A stretch of DNA of 30,618 nucleotides from Amoeboradix gromovi (GCA_018985225.1 JADGIF010000037.1:1-30618), one strand, 5' to 3'. Counted from the first letter of the stretch, positions 1-10,075 are shown. Program-made: numbers and translations. The notes: generated by a model from the sequence alone, not told the origin.

Positions 1-70
1 AAATTAATAAAGCTGAAATAATGTTCCAAGTTGTTACAGAAAGTTCGTTCAGTTTTATATTTGATGTCTC
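1..70. repeat. Right-end fragment of a terminal-inverted-repeat element
   Basis: Bases about 13-70 resemble the last ~55 bp of the element at 7491-7792: both carry TGAAATAATG, then CAGAAAGTT, and end in TTTTATATTTGRTGTC. The left part lies outside the window. No coding sequence is visible. Likely a non-autonomous (MITE-like) DNA transposon copy; the family is not identified. Confidence 0.5.
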
Positions 71-134
71 TCTTGTCTAGTTAGAAAGAGAGATATTTTT
101 GGTGATGAACAAAATCAATTTACTCTAATACTTG

Positions 135-927
135 TTATTTTAATGATGAACACTTCAGAGGCTTCATTATGGTTGAGGACATTGACTCGACCAATCTAAC
201 AGTGTGGTATACCGTTTCAGGCCAATCCTTCTCTTGCCAAGCCTGTTCTCTTTGATGTTTTCTTGCCAATAAGTCTGGATACTAAGTTAATAGCAAATAC
301 GCCCCATAAATGATGTACTTGATGCAGAGCACCAACCTGAGCAAAGTAAGCACCATAACTTTGACAGTATTTAGTTCTACAAGACAACCCGCGCTTCCAA
401 TAATGTTCCCATTCTAGCAGATAGCCAGGTCTGATACTATAAGTGCGAAGTTCGTATATATTATTGCTGTGGTTATGCTCAAAAGGATCCCAAAAAGAAA
501 AGGAGAGATTAATCTGATTTTCTCTTTTTAAGACAAACTTTCTCAAGTCTTTTTTATACGCATTGTATTCCTTCATTTCATGCAGTATTGCCATCTTATG
601 AGTAAACTGCTCATAGCTTTTAAATTCCCATATATGAATGCCTTTGTCCAATTCACCAATGTCACTTACAAATGATCCTTTCATTGGCACAACTTGCGAA
701 AAAATAGGATAGTACTTGTTTACACAATCCAGATATTCATCAAAGTATTTGGGATTGATGTCGTGAAATGTAAACTCCGTTAGATTATCGGGTTTTGCCA
801 GTAGCTTTGACTGCGCGTCATCCTTGTATGGCATTTCCTGATTATCTACTCCATAAAGTACACTATGCAGTATATTCCTGCTCTTTCTCTTTACTAAACT
901 TGCAAACTGTCGCGAAAAAGTTTGCAT
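135..927 (-). CDS. NIPSNAP family protein, two exons with a 19-nt intron
   Basis: NIPSNAP proteins are mitochondrial proteins with two dimeric alpha/beta-barrel domains; in animals they are linked to mitophagy signalling. The N-terminus (MQTFSRQFASLVKRKSRNIL) is basic and lacks acidic residues, as in a matrix-targeting peptide. The C-terminal domain contains the family signature YELRTYSIRPGYLLEWEHYW and then VHHLWG. The uninterrupted frame leaves family homology right after VHHLW and stops at 217. Removing 282-300 (GT...TTAG on the minus strand) restores YPDLLARKHQREQAW and the family's typical ending (IMKPLK), stopping at 135-137. The spliced product is 257 aa, a normal length. The ATG at 925-927 is preceded at 4 nt by CTTGAAAC, seen before other starts here. 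Family call is firm; the cellular role is by homology. Confidence 0.9.
282..300 (-). other. 19-nt spliceosomal intron in NIPSNAP gene
   Basis: Read on the minus strand this is gtatttgctattaacttag. It interrupts the conserved motif VHHLW-G-YPDL. Excision restores the reading frame through the conserved C-terminus. It contains a TAAC branch-like motif directly before the acceptor CTTAG. Confidence 0.85.
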
Positions 928-929
928 TT

Positions 930-1742
930 CGGTTTCAAGGAATTTTTGTTTATCCTAGGAAACAATTTGGGAATATGTGCACCTATCCTCCAGAGACACT
1001 AAATGTGCGTTTTTGATACAGTAAATTGAAAACTTGGTTTATTTAATAATTACTCTGACAAAGACAGTAAACTATCAAGGATTGACAGAGTTCTTGTCTC
1101 TTTTGCGCTTCTTGTATCTTTGAATGCAGGAAAACAGTAAATGTTAATCGTAAGCGAGTTGCAAACGGGAAATATAAGTGCTCCCAGTCTGGGCTCTAAT
1201 GCAGGAACAACAAAATAAGAAATAAGTTGTTTCTTGAGAAGATGCGACAAAGAACAGGTCGGTTGAGATCCAGAAAACTCATAGCAGAAGATTACCAGTG
1301 GTTTCGGACATGCTAATACTTTACCAACATAGTAAATGTCGCACTGTTTATTTGACCAGGCATGAGAACTCTACTTGGATCCAAAGAGCCTGAATGACCT
1401 GCAGCTATAAATTATTTTGCAAATTCGGCCCCACATGACATGCCCTGTGAATAGTTAAATTTGTTAAAGCGGAAGCTAATCTCTTGAAGGTCCAAGTGTG
1501 CGTTAGAGTTCATTCTGATGCAGTCGTGTATTGAGAATTGAATATGGACTATGGCAATATTAAAATATTGTGGGCAGCGCTGAAAATCTTACCTGCATAA
1601 ATGTGTTATTGCCAACAATGACTTATCACTTAAACCATGAGTGACGAATACGGGACTTGTGTTTGTAAATAGTGACTTGTGGATCAACTCGAACCACATT
1701 TAGCAACTGCAAAAGTAGTCTTAAATAATTGTGGTAGATTAT
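930..1742. other. Intergenic region without recognisable gene
   Basis: About 800 bp between NIPSNAP and VPS52. Only short open frames with atypical composition are present. I see no zinc-ribbon relic, tRNA or clear repeat here. Confidence 0.5.
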
Positions 1743-3731
1743 TTATTGCAAGTTATATTTTTTCAATTCTGCAAGTAATGCCTGAATGGGATGCGGCTGT
1801 CTTTTAAATGGGTATCTTTTGTTCGAATTGACTGTGCTTGTCTTGTTCTCATCAAAAAACACTCTGTCTAAAAGTGTCAAGTAACTGCTGTATGTCACAA
1901 TAAAAAACTCGCTTGTCTTCTTTTGCAAATAATTCACCAGTTCTGAATGCTCAAATGACATGGGTATGGCATACATTATATCTTGAAGCATACTTCGCCA
2001 TAAATTACTAAACTCCTCGCTGGTTTGTTCCAGCAAGTCCTGGCTGGGCTTTTCAACCTGGTCAAGTGTGAATTCATCTAATACATTCATTAGTCCAGGA
2101 AATGCGTAACGCAACATGTCCTTACAGAAGCCATCTACCAATGAATCAAACAATTTGTAGTGCCTTTCTTTTTGAGGCAATTCAAACTTATCTAATAAAC
2201 CTCGGATACCTACATCTATGACATACATGTTCTTTAGTATTATGCTGTGATAGTGCAAGATAGTAGTAGAGTGCTGTCTACTATAACCCTGTAAGCAGGC
2301 TATATAGGCGTTGTAGCTTGTAAATATCATGTCCCATAGTTCGGTGAATATTACACCATGGGCGTTAATATGGATCGACATACTAAATATGTCAAGCATA
2401 CATCTAGATCCTTGTAATAGCACAACATCCTTGGGCTGTAATGTCTGTAGTATATTGTATTCTGCTTGATTTTGTTGTTTAACGTTCTTTTTGGTATTGT
2501 TCTCCAAGTAAAGTATCAGATCTTTCAGGTACTGTCTTACTATAGTGCTGGTTTCTATCTGTAGATTACTTAATCTTAGTTCCTGCTTCGAGATTGGTGT
2601 TGAATTACCAAGATAAGTCATTGTTTGCAACAATACCATTGAGTTGGTTAAACTAGACTTAACCAACATGGAGTGCAGGGTAGTGAATACCAACTGATGC
2701 GTGGATTTGAAGACATCAAAATCAGGATGTCTTGGTTCTTTTTTGCTGATGCTCATTGTGCTTAAATGGAAAAAGTCCAATAAAAATGATCTCTCGCTGG
2801 ACCACGTATCTACCAATACCTTCAATAGCCCTTGAGCTACTTTTATTGGACTGATCTTATGATTTGGGCTCATAAACACCACGTGTTTCTCTGGTTTTAA
2901 TAACTCGTCAATGTTGTCGATATAGTAGAAACTCGGTGTATTTTGACAGGGTTTCAGCCAGTCAGTAAATGGCATAATGTCAGGATCCGGTATACACGAC
3001 TGTTTTAATGACGAAATGTACTCGGAGAACAATTTGAAGTAATAGTTCTCAACAATCGTAACATACTCCTGTCTTATTTTTGTATAAGTGTCAGGATAAG
3101 TTTTTTTAAGCATTTTAATAGCTGGTGCACATACTTTGAGTTTCTGATGACGAATCAAAATGTTGGTGTTGGGATGTTCCTTTATATAGTTGAGGTGGAT
3201 ATCAAAGTAAGAGCATAGTTTATCAAGTCCATATTTGCATAGTAGCTCAACATTAGGAAGCACTTTGCCCGTTACCTGCCAATGAGGGCGATGTTTAAGA
3301 TGGTCTAGAATAGTCAAAATGATGTTAAAATCTTGAATCCAGACTAAATTGACTTCTGTTAAAGTCAGCTTAACTATACTCTCCGGCTTTAATACAGAAT
3401 GATCAATTATTTGTGTAAGCATTTCTTTTAATTCTAAAAAACGAGCTAGTTGGGTCTGCTGTTTGTTTACCTGCTGTAGTATGCTCAATGCATTTGATTT
3501 CTTTATTTTATACTGAACAGAGCCAAGAGCCGTGGTGCTAAGTGTGTTGATCTTTGATATCGTAGCTTGTTCCTTAACAAAAGTATCAAATGCGTGCGCA
3601 TCCTGGTTCAAAGGTGTTTTTAAAAATTCTAGGTTGTTCTCGATATCTTCTAGAGATACTAGCTCTAAATGAAGATAAAATTCTTCCTGTTTCTGCATCA
3701 GCGCAACCAGATCATCTGCTATAGAAGGCAT
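1743..3731 (-). CDS. VPS52: VPS52-like subunit of the GARP tethering complex
   Basis: VPS52 is the core subunit of GARP, which tethers endosome-derived vesicles at the trans-Golgi. The protein is long, helical and without membrane segments. Family features in order are a coiled-coil stretch ending YKIKKSNALSILQQVNKQ, the LKPESIVK segment followed by a helical block, and the signature NTNILIRHQKLKVCAPAIKM with the following VENYYFKLFSEYISSL. The annotated start is the first AUG (3729-3731, MPSIADDL), giving 662 aa. The frame is open further upstream (to a TAA at 3837-3839) and the extra residues look coding (SDILKIFQLQAQQKSLIKSL). An in-frame ATG lies at 3876-3878, so an extra 5' exon joined by a 15-nt intron (3832-3846) is possible. 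The stop is embedded in an AATAAA hexamer (1742-1747). Call rests on diffuse homology. Confidence 0.75.
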   Translation of the reverse strand: MPSIADDLVALMQKQEEFYLHLELVSLEDIENNLEFLKTPLNQDAHAFDTFVKEQATISKINTLSTTALGSVQYKIKKSNALSILQQVNKQQTQLARFLELKEMLTQIIDHSVLKPESIVKLTLTEVNLVWIQDFNIILTILDHLKHRPHWQVTGKVLPNVELLCKYGLDKLCSYFDIHLNYIKEHPNTNILIRHQKLKVCAPAIKMLKKTYPDTYTKIRQEYVTIVENYYFKLFSEYISSLKQSCIPDPDIMPFTDWLKPCQNTPSFYYIDNIDELLKPEKHVVFMSPNHKISPIKVAQGLLKVLVDTWSSERSFLLDFFHLSTMSISKKEPRHPDFDVFKSTHQLVFTTLHSMLVKSSLTNSMVLLQTMTYLGNSTPISKQELRLSNLQIETSTIVRQYLKDLILYLENNTKKNVKQQNQAEYNILQTLQPKDVVLLQGSRCMLDIFSMSIHINAHGVIFTELWDMIFTSYNAYIACLQGYSRQHSTTILHYHSIILKNMYVIDVGIRGLLDKFELPQKERHYKLFDSLVDGFCKDMLRYAFPGLMNVLDEFTLDQVEKPSQDLLEQTSEEFSNLWRSMLQDIMYAIPMSFEHSELVNYLQKKTSEFFIVTYSSYLTLLDRVFFDENKTSTVNSNKRYPFKRQPHPIQALLAELKKYNLQ

Positions 3732-4390
3732 GTGTTTCAAAAAATTGAGTTCACTTATGGAAACACGCAAGTATAATGATTTTATGAGACTTTTCTGCTG
3801 TGCTTGTAGCTGAAATATCTTAAGTATATCGCTTTTTTAGTTAGACAGCTGGACTTCTTTTATTATCGTGAACGTCATTTTGTTTCCTAGAAATACTTCC
3901 GCATGCACCAGATCTACTTTTATGATAATGATTTGTATGTGTGTAGTGGTTTGGTAACATTTGTGTGCTGTAGTTTGGCGCCTGATTACTGCTAGAGTCC
4001 AATAATTCCCTTTTTCAACATGATTACCGCTTTTCTCTCATTCTAAATTTCATTAGGTATGTCCCGTCTGCCTGAATTGCATTTCCACAATTGGATTTAC
4101 TTGTAAATCAAGTTGACAGTAATTTCGTATTCGTTGTTCGCAGCTCTATTGAACGCTGATAAACTGCTTAAATTCTTATAAAGTTCTCTTCAGATAAGCC
4201 TAAGAAGATTAATGAAAAATCACCATATCTTATGGTAGCATTAGATGAGATAAGGTATCCCATTGACAAACGTCAGACCCTATAGGGTTTCAGATTTTAT
4301 GTACTCAAAGTAACGTCTTGTCTTGCTGATTCAGTCTTGTTAGATTTCAAACACTATTGCCAGTTGTTACGTGCATAAGCTTTAAAAGCT

Positions 4391-4441
4391 GCAAGCTCAT
4401 CCGAGGAAATTCTTGATTCTCTCGGAAATCAAAACTTTTAA
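4391..4441 (+). pseudogene. C-terminal tail relic of a Fanzor/TnpB-type gene
   Basis: The + frame reads ASSSEEILDSLGNQNF-stop, matching the tail EILDFLRNQDF-stop of the zinc-ribbon relic ending at 22264. DNA similarity extends a few bases past the stop (CTTTTAAA.GAGA). No zinc ribbon is recognisable upstream, so only the gene's extreme end survives. It lies ~110 bp before SNU23. The rest of the 3879-4555 gap shows nothing I recognise. Confidence 0.5.
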
Positions 4442-4555
4442 AGAGAAGTAACTTTATTGAACAACAGTGAAAGATCTACCTGGATAATTCTGCCTCGCGA
4501 AATTATTTAAAATTTAGTGTATATTTTACAGTGTTTCCACCTTGAAACTACTTGA

Positions 4556-4984
4556 ATGAGTAAACAAACCAAAAGACGAACTTGGGATGTAAATGACTAC
4601 AAAAATATGGAGAAAGGCAAAAAAAACAACACTAAACTAAAGTACACAAGAAAGGAAGATCGAGTCACTGCAGTTCTGGATTTGAATTTAGAGAAAGCAG
4701 TAGGAAAACGATTTATAGATTCTACGCAACAAGCAGGTTACATGTGCAAGATATGTAGTTTGTTGTATTCAGATTCTCAGTCATATTTAGATCATATAAA
4801 TAGCAGAATGCATCAAATATCTGCCGGAATAAGTGATATTCCAGAAAAAGTATCGTTGAAGCAAGTAATTGATCGGATTGAATATTGGAAGAATCAGAAG
4901 CCTGAATCGGAAACAGTAGAGCAAGTAAAGAAGAGAGTGCTATCTCATCAATTGGAAATGCGAAAAAAGAAAAAAATCGCGTGA
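4556..4984 (+). CDS. SNU23: SNU23/ZMAT2-like U4/U6.U5 tri-snRNP zinc-finger protein
   Basis: SNU23 (ZMAT2 in animals) belongs to the spliceosomal tri-snRNP/B complex and acts near the 5' splice site and U6 helix. The 142 aa protein has the family order: an early RRTWDVNDY motif, a U1-type C2H2 finger (YMCKIC...LDHINSRMHQ), a VSLKQVIDRIEYWKNQ segment matching the family's post-finger helix, and a basic lysine-rich C-terminus. The start has CTTGAAAC 8 nt upstream. It ends 20 bp before the next + gene. The family call is strong. It is a pleasing fit with a genome whose introns are only 19-21 nt. Confidence 0.9.
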   Translation: MSKQTKRRTWDVNDYKNMEKGKKNNTKLKYTRKEDRVTAVLDLNLEKAVGKRFIDSTQQAGYMCKICSLLYSDSQSYLDHINSRMHQISAGISDIPEKVSLKQVIDRIEYWKNQKPESETVEQVKKRVLSHQLEMRKKKKIA

Positions 4985-5004
4985 TAGAATTATAAAGCCA
5001 TTTT

Positions 5005-5877
5005 ATGTATGAAGTATATGTAGTTGTACTTGAAATGGGGTTTCTTACAGCTGGATTTGCTATAATATGCACTAGTATTAAAGAAATATATTACATCCAA
5101 AACTTGAGATTGAAATTAAAGGTAATGCTGCTTAGTAGAGCACTGATATTGTCGCCAACTTTTGCATGCATGATTTCTGAAAGATTTGTTGCGTTAGAGA
5201 AACAAACATTCACGTATGATCCAAGTACGCTAGCGTCGACATTAGATCTTAATTCAGCAGAGGAAGTGATGATTAATATAAATTCATTTGCAAATGGAAT
5301 GTTGTCAATATGGTTCATGCTTACTTTGAGCACGCTAACCTCAAAGAGGTTTACAAGGTTACAAAGATTCTTCCAAATTACTACTTGCGCTTATTTCTTT
5401 AACAATATGCTTATATACGGTGGGGTATACTATGCCTACCGTCCAATGCATACTTACCTATTTACAGCTCTGGAGTGGGGAATTATTATATTCAATGATT
5501 TTAGAACGCTTAAAATATTATCAACGATTAAGATAGACGAGGCCAAACGAAAGAGCTTGGTTGAAAATGTGAGGAGCTCATACAGGGCTGCATCGTTTTT
5601 TTATGTGGGAATGGGTGCCACGTTTTTTTTCTTAGTTGCATTAAATATATACAGTGTTGCAAGTGTAATCGTGACCTTGTTATGGCTTGTTAGTTCAATT
5701 TATTATAAGAACTCTGCCAAAGTGTTTTCTTATTTGGATTACGTACATATCTTTATAAACTCAACAATAAAGATAGAATCGAACACGGGAGATACCGAGA
5801 TGAAGGTGTACGGAATCACTATGCCTGTCACAGGCCAGCTGGAAGATTCAAGCGGAAATACAGATACAAATAAATGA
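5005..5877 (+). CDS. Seven-pass membrane protein, function unknown
   Basis: 290 aa. By eye about seven hydrophobic segments: roughly residues 7-25, 40-57, 96-112, 124-142, 148-162, 196-213 and 216-234. The region between segments 2 and 3 is polar and the C-terminal ~45 residues are hydrophilic. A GPCR-like topology is possible, but no family motif is recognised, so no function is proposed. The start at 5005 is the first ATG after SNU23. AATAAA (5869-5874) abuts the TGA stop. It sits close behind SNU23 and before RSP4/6 on the same strand. Confidence 0.65.
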   Translation: MYEVYVVVLEMGFLTAGFAIICTSIKEIYYIQNLRLKLKVMLLSRALILSPTFACMISERFVALEKQTFTYDPSTLASTLDLNSAEEVMININSFANGMLSIWFMLTLSTLTSKRFTRLQRFFQITTCAYFFNNMLIYGGVYYAYRPMHTYLFTALEWGIIIFNDFRTLKILSTIKIDEAKRKSLVENVRSSYRAASFFYVGMGATFFFLVALNIYSVASVIVTLLWLVSSIYYKNSAKVFSYLDYVHIFINSTIKIESNTGDTEMKVYGITMPVTGQLEDSSGNTDTNK

Positions 5878-6043
5878 ATTTATACAATTTTGCTTGTCCT
5901 CTGGAAAATTTCTTTGAGCCTAGTGCTGTATAACTACTCTTAGAGCTTGAACCATCATTTGCCTTCGATTCTGGAAATCTTGCCACAGCACAGCATTCCA
6001 ATTCCTCAAGTCAGGTCCACTTGAAACTTTTAAAAAGACTCAA

Positions 6044-7430
6044 ATGTCAGTAGCAGACATGAATGATGCAATCATATATCTCAATCAGCAATTTTCAGAT
6101 GAATCTAGTTTATATGATCACCTTGTAAGTTCTATGAGAACTATTTTGTATGAAAGACCTGCACATCCAAAGAAGGCATTTGCCATTTTAACTGACTTGA
6201 AAGTGACAGCCAAATCCTCTTCAGCAGTTGAAAGTGTAGCTGAGCAAAAAAACAATGATAAAATACAGGAATTGTTGCAATTTGTTCCGAAAGAAGAAAG
6301 AAATGTCCAGGATATTGGAAAACTTCATTACTTACTTGAAAATGCCGGAATCCCAATGTCTCTAAATGAATCAAAACTTTTAGCTGCCTCGATTGAAAGA
6401 CTCTCCGAAAATAAATCCTTGAACTCATCTAGATTTTGGGGTAGACTTGATATTGGTGCCGATAACCATTACTATATCGTTGAAGCAGATGCAGAGGAAA
6501 ATCAGAATAGCTATGATGCAAGCGTTTACGATAAGTTAAGCAGCAGTCCGAGGCCTGTAGCTCAAAATTCTCAAGCATTTAAGCCTGTTCCAGTGGAGGA
6601 GCACGATGGTCCCAATAAGTATGTATACTTTGCATGTAAATTCCTTTATGACGAGTGGCTAATGCTTCCTGAAGTTATACCATATCATATTACCGCTTCA
6701 AGAAATCAAAAATTGGCATTCACCGGTAATTTACAAAGCATAGTTCGCGGCCATCCACCATTTTTTGGAAATGAATCACAGTTGTTAAGGACCCAGATTG
6801 CTAGAATCACGGCATCTACGACTATTGCGCCGGTCAACTTCTACATTCTGGATGAACAGGATGATCAGGCAAAAGCTGAAATCATTTTAAATCCTGAATA
6901 CCAACCTGAAAGCGCACATGAGATGTCAAAATTGCAAAATTGGATGCATACAACAAGCTATTTGTTGCCCCAAGGTAGATGCAACTGGGCATCCACCAAG
7001 GCTGCTGATGTAAGTAAGGAGGAGGATGATGAACAATTCACAGATAGTAACGTATCGAATGGCGAAGATGACAAAGTAGAAGTAGGACCCAGTTTACTTA
7101 GCACTATTGATCAAGATGATGGTAACTGTAACTTATTTAGCTCACTTTGATTTACCTGCATGGTCTGCCCGCATCTATGGCATACAATCCAAATCAAAAA
7201 CTGTTTTATTGAGAAACCATAAATGGCCGGGAGCTTACGCAGTTTTTCAGCAAGGCACGTTTTATAACGTTTATATTGGCAATGGTCAAAAGGACTTTGT
7301 TGTTGACAGAAGCATTTCAATTTCGAATCAAATGGAAGAGGTATGTAGAGACGAAGAGCAAGACCCTGAACCTGAAATTGAGAGGATTGAGTTGGCACAG
7401 CAACAAGCAGAGGAAACTCTCGATGAATAA
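6044..7430 (+). CDS. Radial spoke head protein, RSP4/6 (RSPH4A/RSPH6A) family
   Basis: Radial spoke proteins 4 and 6 form the head of the axonemal radial spoke that signals to dynein in motile flagella. The N-terminus has the helical YDHLVSSMRTILYERP motif. The centre has KYVYFACKFLYDEW, LPEVIPYHITASRNQK, FTGNL and YPPFFGNES-like FFGNESQLLRTQIARI. The C-terminal block lies in another frame: after LLSTIDQDD the family continues with an AW motif, LLRNHKWPGAYAVF and FYNVYIGNGQK. Excision of the 19-nt sequence 7122-7140 joins them (ATGATG|CTCACTTTG gives DDAHFDLPAW). The spliced product is 455 aa, a normal length, ending in an acidic tail. The TAA stop lies inside AATAAA (7426-7431). This gene is the best evidence that the organism makes flagellated cells. 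Confidence 0.93.
7122..7140 (+). other. 19-nt spliceosomal intron in radial spoke gene
   Basis: The sequence is gtaactgtaacttatttag. Exon 1 ends in phase 1 and exon 2 completes an Ala codon. Without excision the frame stops at 7148-7150, before the conserved WPGAY block. Confidence 0.88.
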
Positions 7431-7490
7431 ATTTTTTTATTTACAATGTTGAAGATTTAAAATGTCGAAATTTTCAAGTTAAGAGCTTTT

Positions 7491-7792
7491 GAGACATCAA
7501 ATATAAAAACTAGACCAAGTCGTCTTTAAAGGAGGTGCTCCATGAGGAGGAAATACTAATATTAATAAAAGTCCTTTTTCTTCGTACAACCTGTTTTTGT
7601 TTTCTAATGTCATTCCCCTCTTTAAAATAAGACAAGATGACCCACTCTCTTTCAAATAAGGTCTTTGAGTGTCTAAGCAAAATGTGCAACCAATAAGATA
7701 ATTTAATGTAACTTACTATCGGTTAATACACACTTGAAATAATGATTCAAACTATCTCAGAAAGTTAGTCTAGTTTTTATATTTGGTGTCCC
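7491..7792. mobile_element. 302-bp MITE-like element with terminal inverted repeats
   Basis: The ends are 25-bp inverted repeats differing at two positions (left 7491-7515 begins GAGACATCAAATATAAAAAC; right 7768-7792 is the inverse, beginning GGGACACC). The interior has no convincing gene. The left ~200 bp is repeated with high similarity at 27034-27229, and the right end recurs at 1-70. I see no unambiguous target-site duplication, so the superfamily is open. Confidence 0.75.
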
Positions 7793-8081
7793 AGATGGCA
7801 GGTTGTACATGTGCATGTCCCCAATTTGTTTTTCTTCAGAGAGACACAACTCGTGTAAGTTCTTCCTTGCATTCCACAATGCCTTACTAGCCATTAACCA
7901 AATAAGAAGGACAGCGTTCTGTTTTAATTCAGTAAAAAAATTTCTAACAGACGGGACATGCACTACAAAAACTAGACAAAACAAAATGTATCCAAATTTC
8001 AAAAATAAACAGTCTGTATAGCTATTCTTTTGCCCTTTCATCCAGTCTTTATTTTAGATTTGTACGGTAACTATTGACTTT

Positions 8082-8360
8082 ATGATTTCAAATACAATTC
8101 AATCAGAGTTGAAAGAAGAGGATTGCCACTTACAAAACATGAAAAGAGAGCGCAATTCCGCTGATGAAGAGAGCAGACCACCCTCAAAACGAGAGGCACG
8201 ATCCAAGTGCAATTACACCTATCAAACCAGCATGAAGTATGATGACAGAGAAAGAAAGAAAGTGCGTTATAAAAAGGTAAAAGAACGGGATAAAAAAGTA
8301 ATTTATTATGGAGATGCAGTCTACTTTTTACAGAGTGTGTCCCAAATGGGGACAAAGTGA
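8082..8360 (+). pseudogene. Possible central fragment of a Fanzor-type nuclease gene
   Basis: A 92-codon open frame. Its second half is lysine/arginine-rich (KYDDRERKKVRYKKVKERDK) and runs into KVIYYGDAVYF. A basic helix followed by a hydrophobic strand and (Y/F)GDxxF resembles the RuvC-I segment of Fanzor proteins, where the Asp is catalytic. The frame stops soon after, and another frame stays open to about 8490. No zinc ribbon follows. It may instead be a chance frame; graded low. The rest of 7793-8632 holds nothing else I recognise. Confidence 0.3.
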
Positions 8361-8632
8361 AATATCAATCTCGCAGATGTGAAAGTTCGAGCTAGTATAC
8401 CCACTGTGCATCGAGGAATGAGCGCAAGCTATACCTGTTTCCAAGTCACAGAAAGACTTGAGCAAGATGAAAGAATTTATATTCAAGAATAGGATAAGTA
8501 ACGAGCCGTCAACCACGGTATTGGCGGCACATCACGGTAAAACTTAAATGAATATTTAAACTTCACGAAAGAGATGTCTACTTCTGTAGGCGTGCCTAGT
8601 CGGAAGGTTGAAAAATGAGTGAATAATTTATT

Positions 8633-9562
8633 TCAATCTGACGCTTTACGAACACAAGCAGATGGGAAAAATCCTTCTTTGTGGGAGGAAAGATTGTATC
8701 CTAAATACCAACCATCACCAAATACTGTAGTAACTCTAATAAAATCACCAATTTTTAAATCTAACTCATCGTCCAACGTAGGGTTGTACGGATGCATTAC
8801 CAAGACATTTTTACCCTCCAAAGATACCGGAGAGATGTCTACGTCAGATGTTACTACTTTTTCGGCAACCTGATTCTTTTCTTTCTTAATACTTTGAACA
8901 GTTTTTTTCTTATATTTTCTAAACACAAAAATTCCAGTTACTATTACTAATATAGTTCCTAGAACTATAAGTACCAATGCTAATGAGGAAATGTTTTGCG
9001 GCTCTTTCAATGTTGTGTTTTCTGTATTTGACATTGATCGCAGCGAAACACAATCTGTAGATGCAGAGAGATACCGGTATTGTGGTAACGGTTTACCATA
9101 ACACGAATTCTTTATTATATCTACACTTGATTGCCTTATACCTATCGAGGTTTCAACACATCCGCCATTTGGAAACACTTGGCTTTGTATCTTCGCAGAA
9201 TAATCTAAACATGAACTAGAGCACATATATTTGCGATTTTCATTCAGGTCATCACATTGAATACTCGCTCCTGCATAGTAAGCGCATAAATATAGCCTTC
9301 TTTCTTCTATAAATGGACCATTGTATGTGGACTTAGTAGGATCGCAATTTAGATCTTGCAACAAAGATGTAGTGTTTAGTTTTTTAGCCATAAACTCGTC
9401 AAATGAAACAACATCTGTGAATAGCACATTATTATTCTCTATAATCGCACTCAACTGCAAGTCGTAATCAGAGCACGATGCAGTGTCTCTGGTCGAAAAG
9501 CAAGCTAATACTAAAGCTCCGAAAATTAGTAGCGACATTTGAGTTGGCAAGGCACCATCCAT
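8633..9562 (-). CDS. Single-pass membrane protein with cytoplasmic SH3 domain
   Basis: 309 aa. An N-terminal hydrophobic stretch (about 9-22, SLLIFGALVLACF) looks like a signal peptide. An ectodomain of ~165 residues contains about a dozen cysteines and several N-glycosylation sequons (NTT, NIS). One transmembrane helix lies at about 192-214, followed by a basic stop-transfer (RKYKKK). A canonical SH3 domain occupies about 251-307: HPYNPTLDDELDL, GD, DGWYLGYN, EGFFPSACV. The architecture resembles fungal membrane SH3 proteins such as FUS1- or SHO1-like proteins, and similar proteins are common in early-diverging fungi. A role in surface signalling or polarity is inference. AATAAA (8627-8632) follows the TGA stop directly. 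Confidence 0.85.
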   Translation of the reverse strand: MDGALPTQMSLLIFGALVLACFSTRDTASCSDYDLQLSAIIENNNVLFTDVVSFDEFMAKKLNTTSLLQDLNCDPTKSTYNGPFIEERRLYLCAYYAGASIQCDDLNENRKYMCSSSCLDYSAKIQSQVFPNGGCVETSIGIRQSSVDIIKNSCYGKPLPQYRYLSASTDCVSLRSMSNTENTTLKEPQNISSLALVLIVLGTILVIVTGIFVFRKYKKKTVQSIKKEKNQVAEKVVTSDVDISPVSLEGKNVLVMHPYNPTLDDELDLKIGDFIRVTTVFGDGWYLGYNLSSHKEGFFPSACVRKASD

Positions 9563-10075
9563 TTTTCAATATACAACCTCAATGCTGATTGGTTCTAGCA
9601 TCATCCACCAATTGGTTCACCTTCCGAAAATGTTGAAACGCCCCACCAGTCTAGGAAAATCTTGCCAAACTATCTCGTAAAATTGGCTCGTTTCCGTCTA
9701 TTTGTGCCGATTTAGTGTTTAATATGCCTCTTAACTAATAAGCGACATTTATGTGTTGATAGCAGCGCTCTACACTGATCAGAGACTTGGAGGTCCCGGA
9801 CTATTGAAAGATGCAATTCTATAGTCTTTACTTACGGCAAAAACTGCATAACACTTGAGCATAATATAAAACGGCTTTCTGTTAGATGCTGCATGATGCC
9901 TGCTCTAACGATGGTACCTGGAAGGGATATACAACTTGAAAACAGTGATAAAGAGGCAAAAAGATCATTACAAGCGACATTCTGCGACAGATAAATGATT
10001 CGGCATTTTAGAAAGCGCAAGAGAAATAAACACTAAACCAAATTGAAATGCGAAAATATCAAATAAATTAGAGTT

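Noticed and set aside
217-281. C-terminal end of the unspliced NIPSNAP frame as the real protein end
   Set aside because: It diverges from the family right after VHHLW, whereas removing 19 nt restores the conserved ending.
1050-1250. 66-codon minus frame
   Set aside because: No recognisable features; its ending (SILDSLLSLSE) only superficially resembles the EILDFL tail.
7107-7430. Separate gene for the second radial spoke frame
   Set aside because: It is the conserved C-terminal block of RSP4/6 and joins exactly through a GT..AG sequence.
7491-7792. Target-site duplication or TA flanks for the MITE-like element
   Set aside because: Flanks of the copies give no consistent duplication, so no superfamily is claimed.
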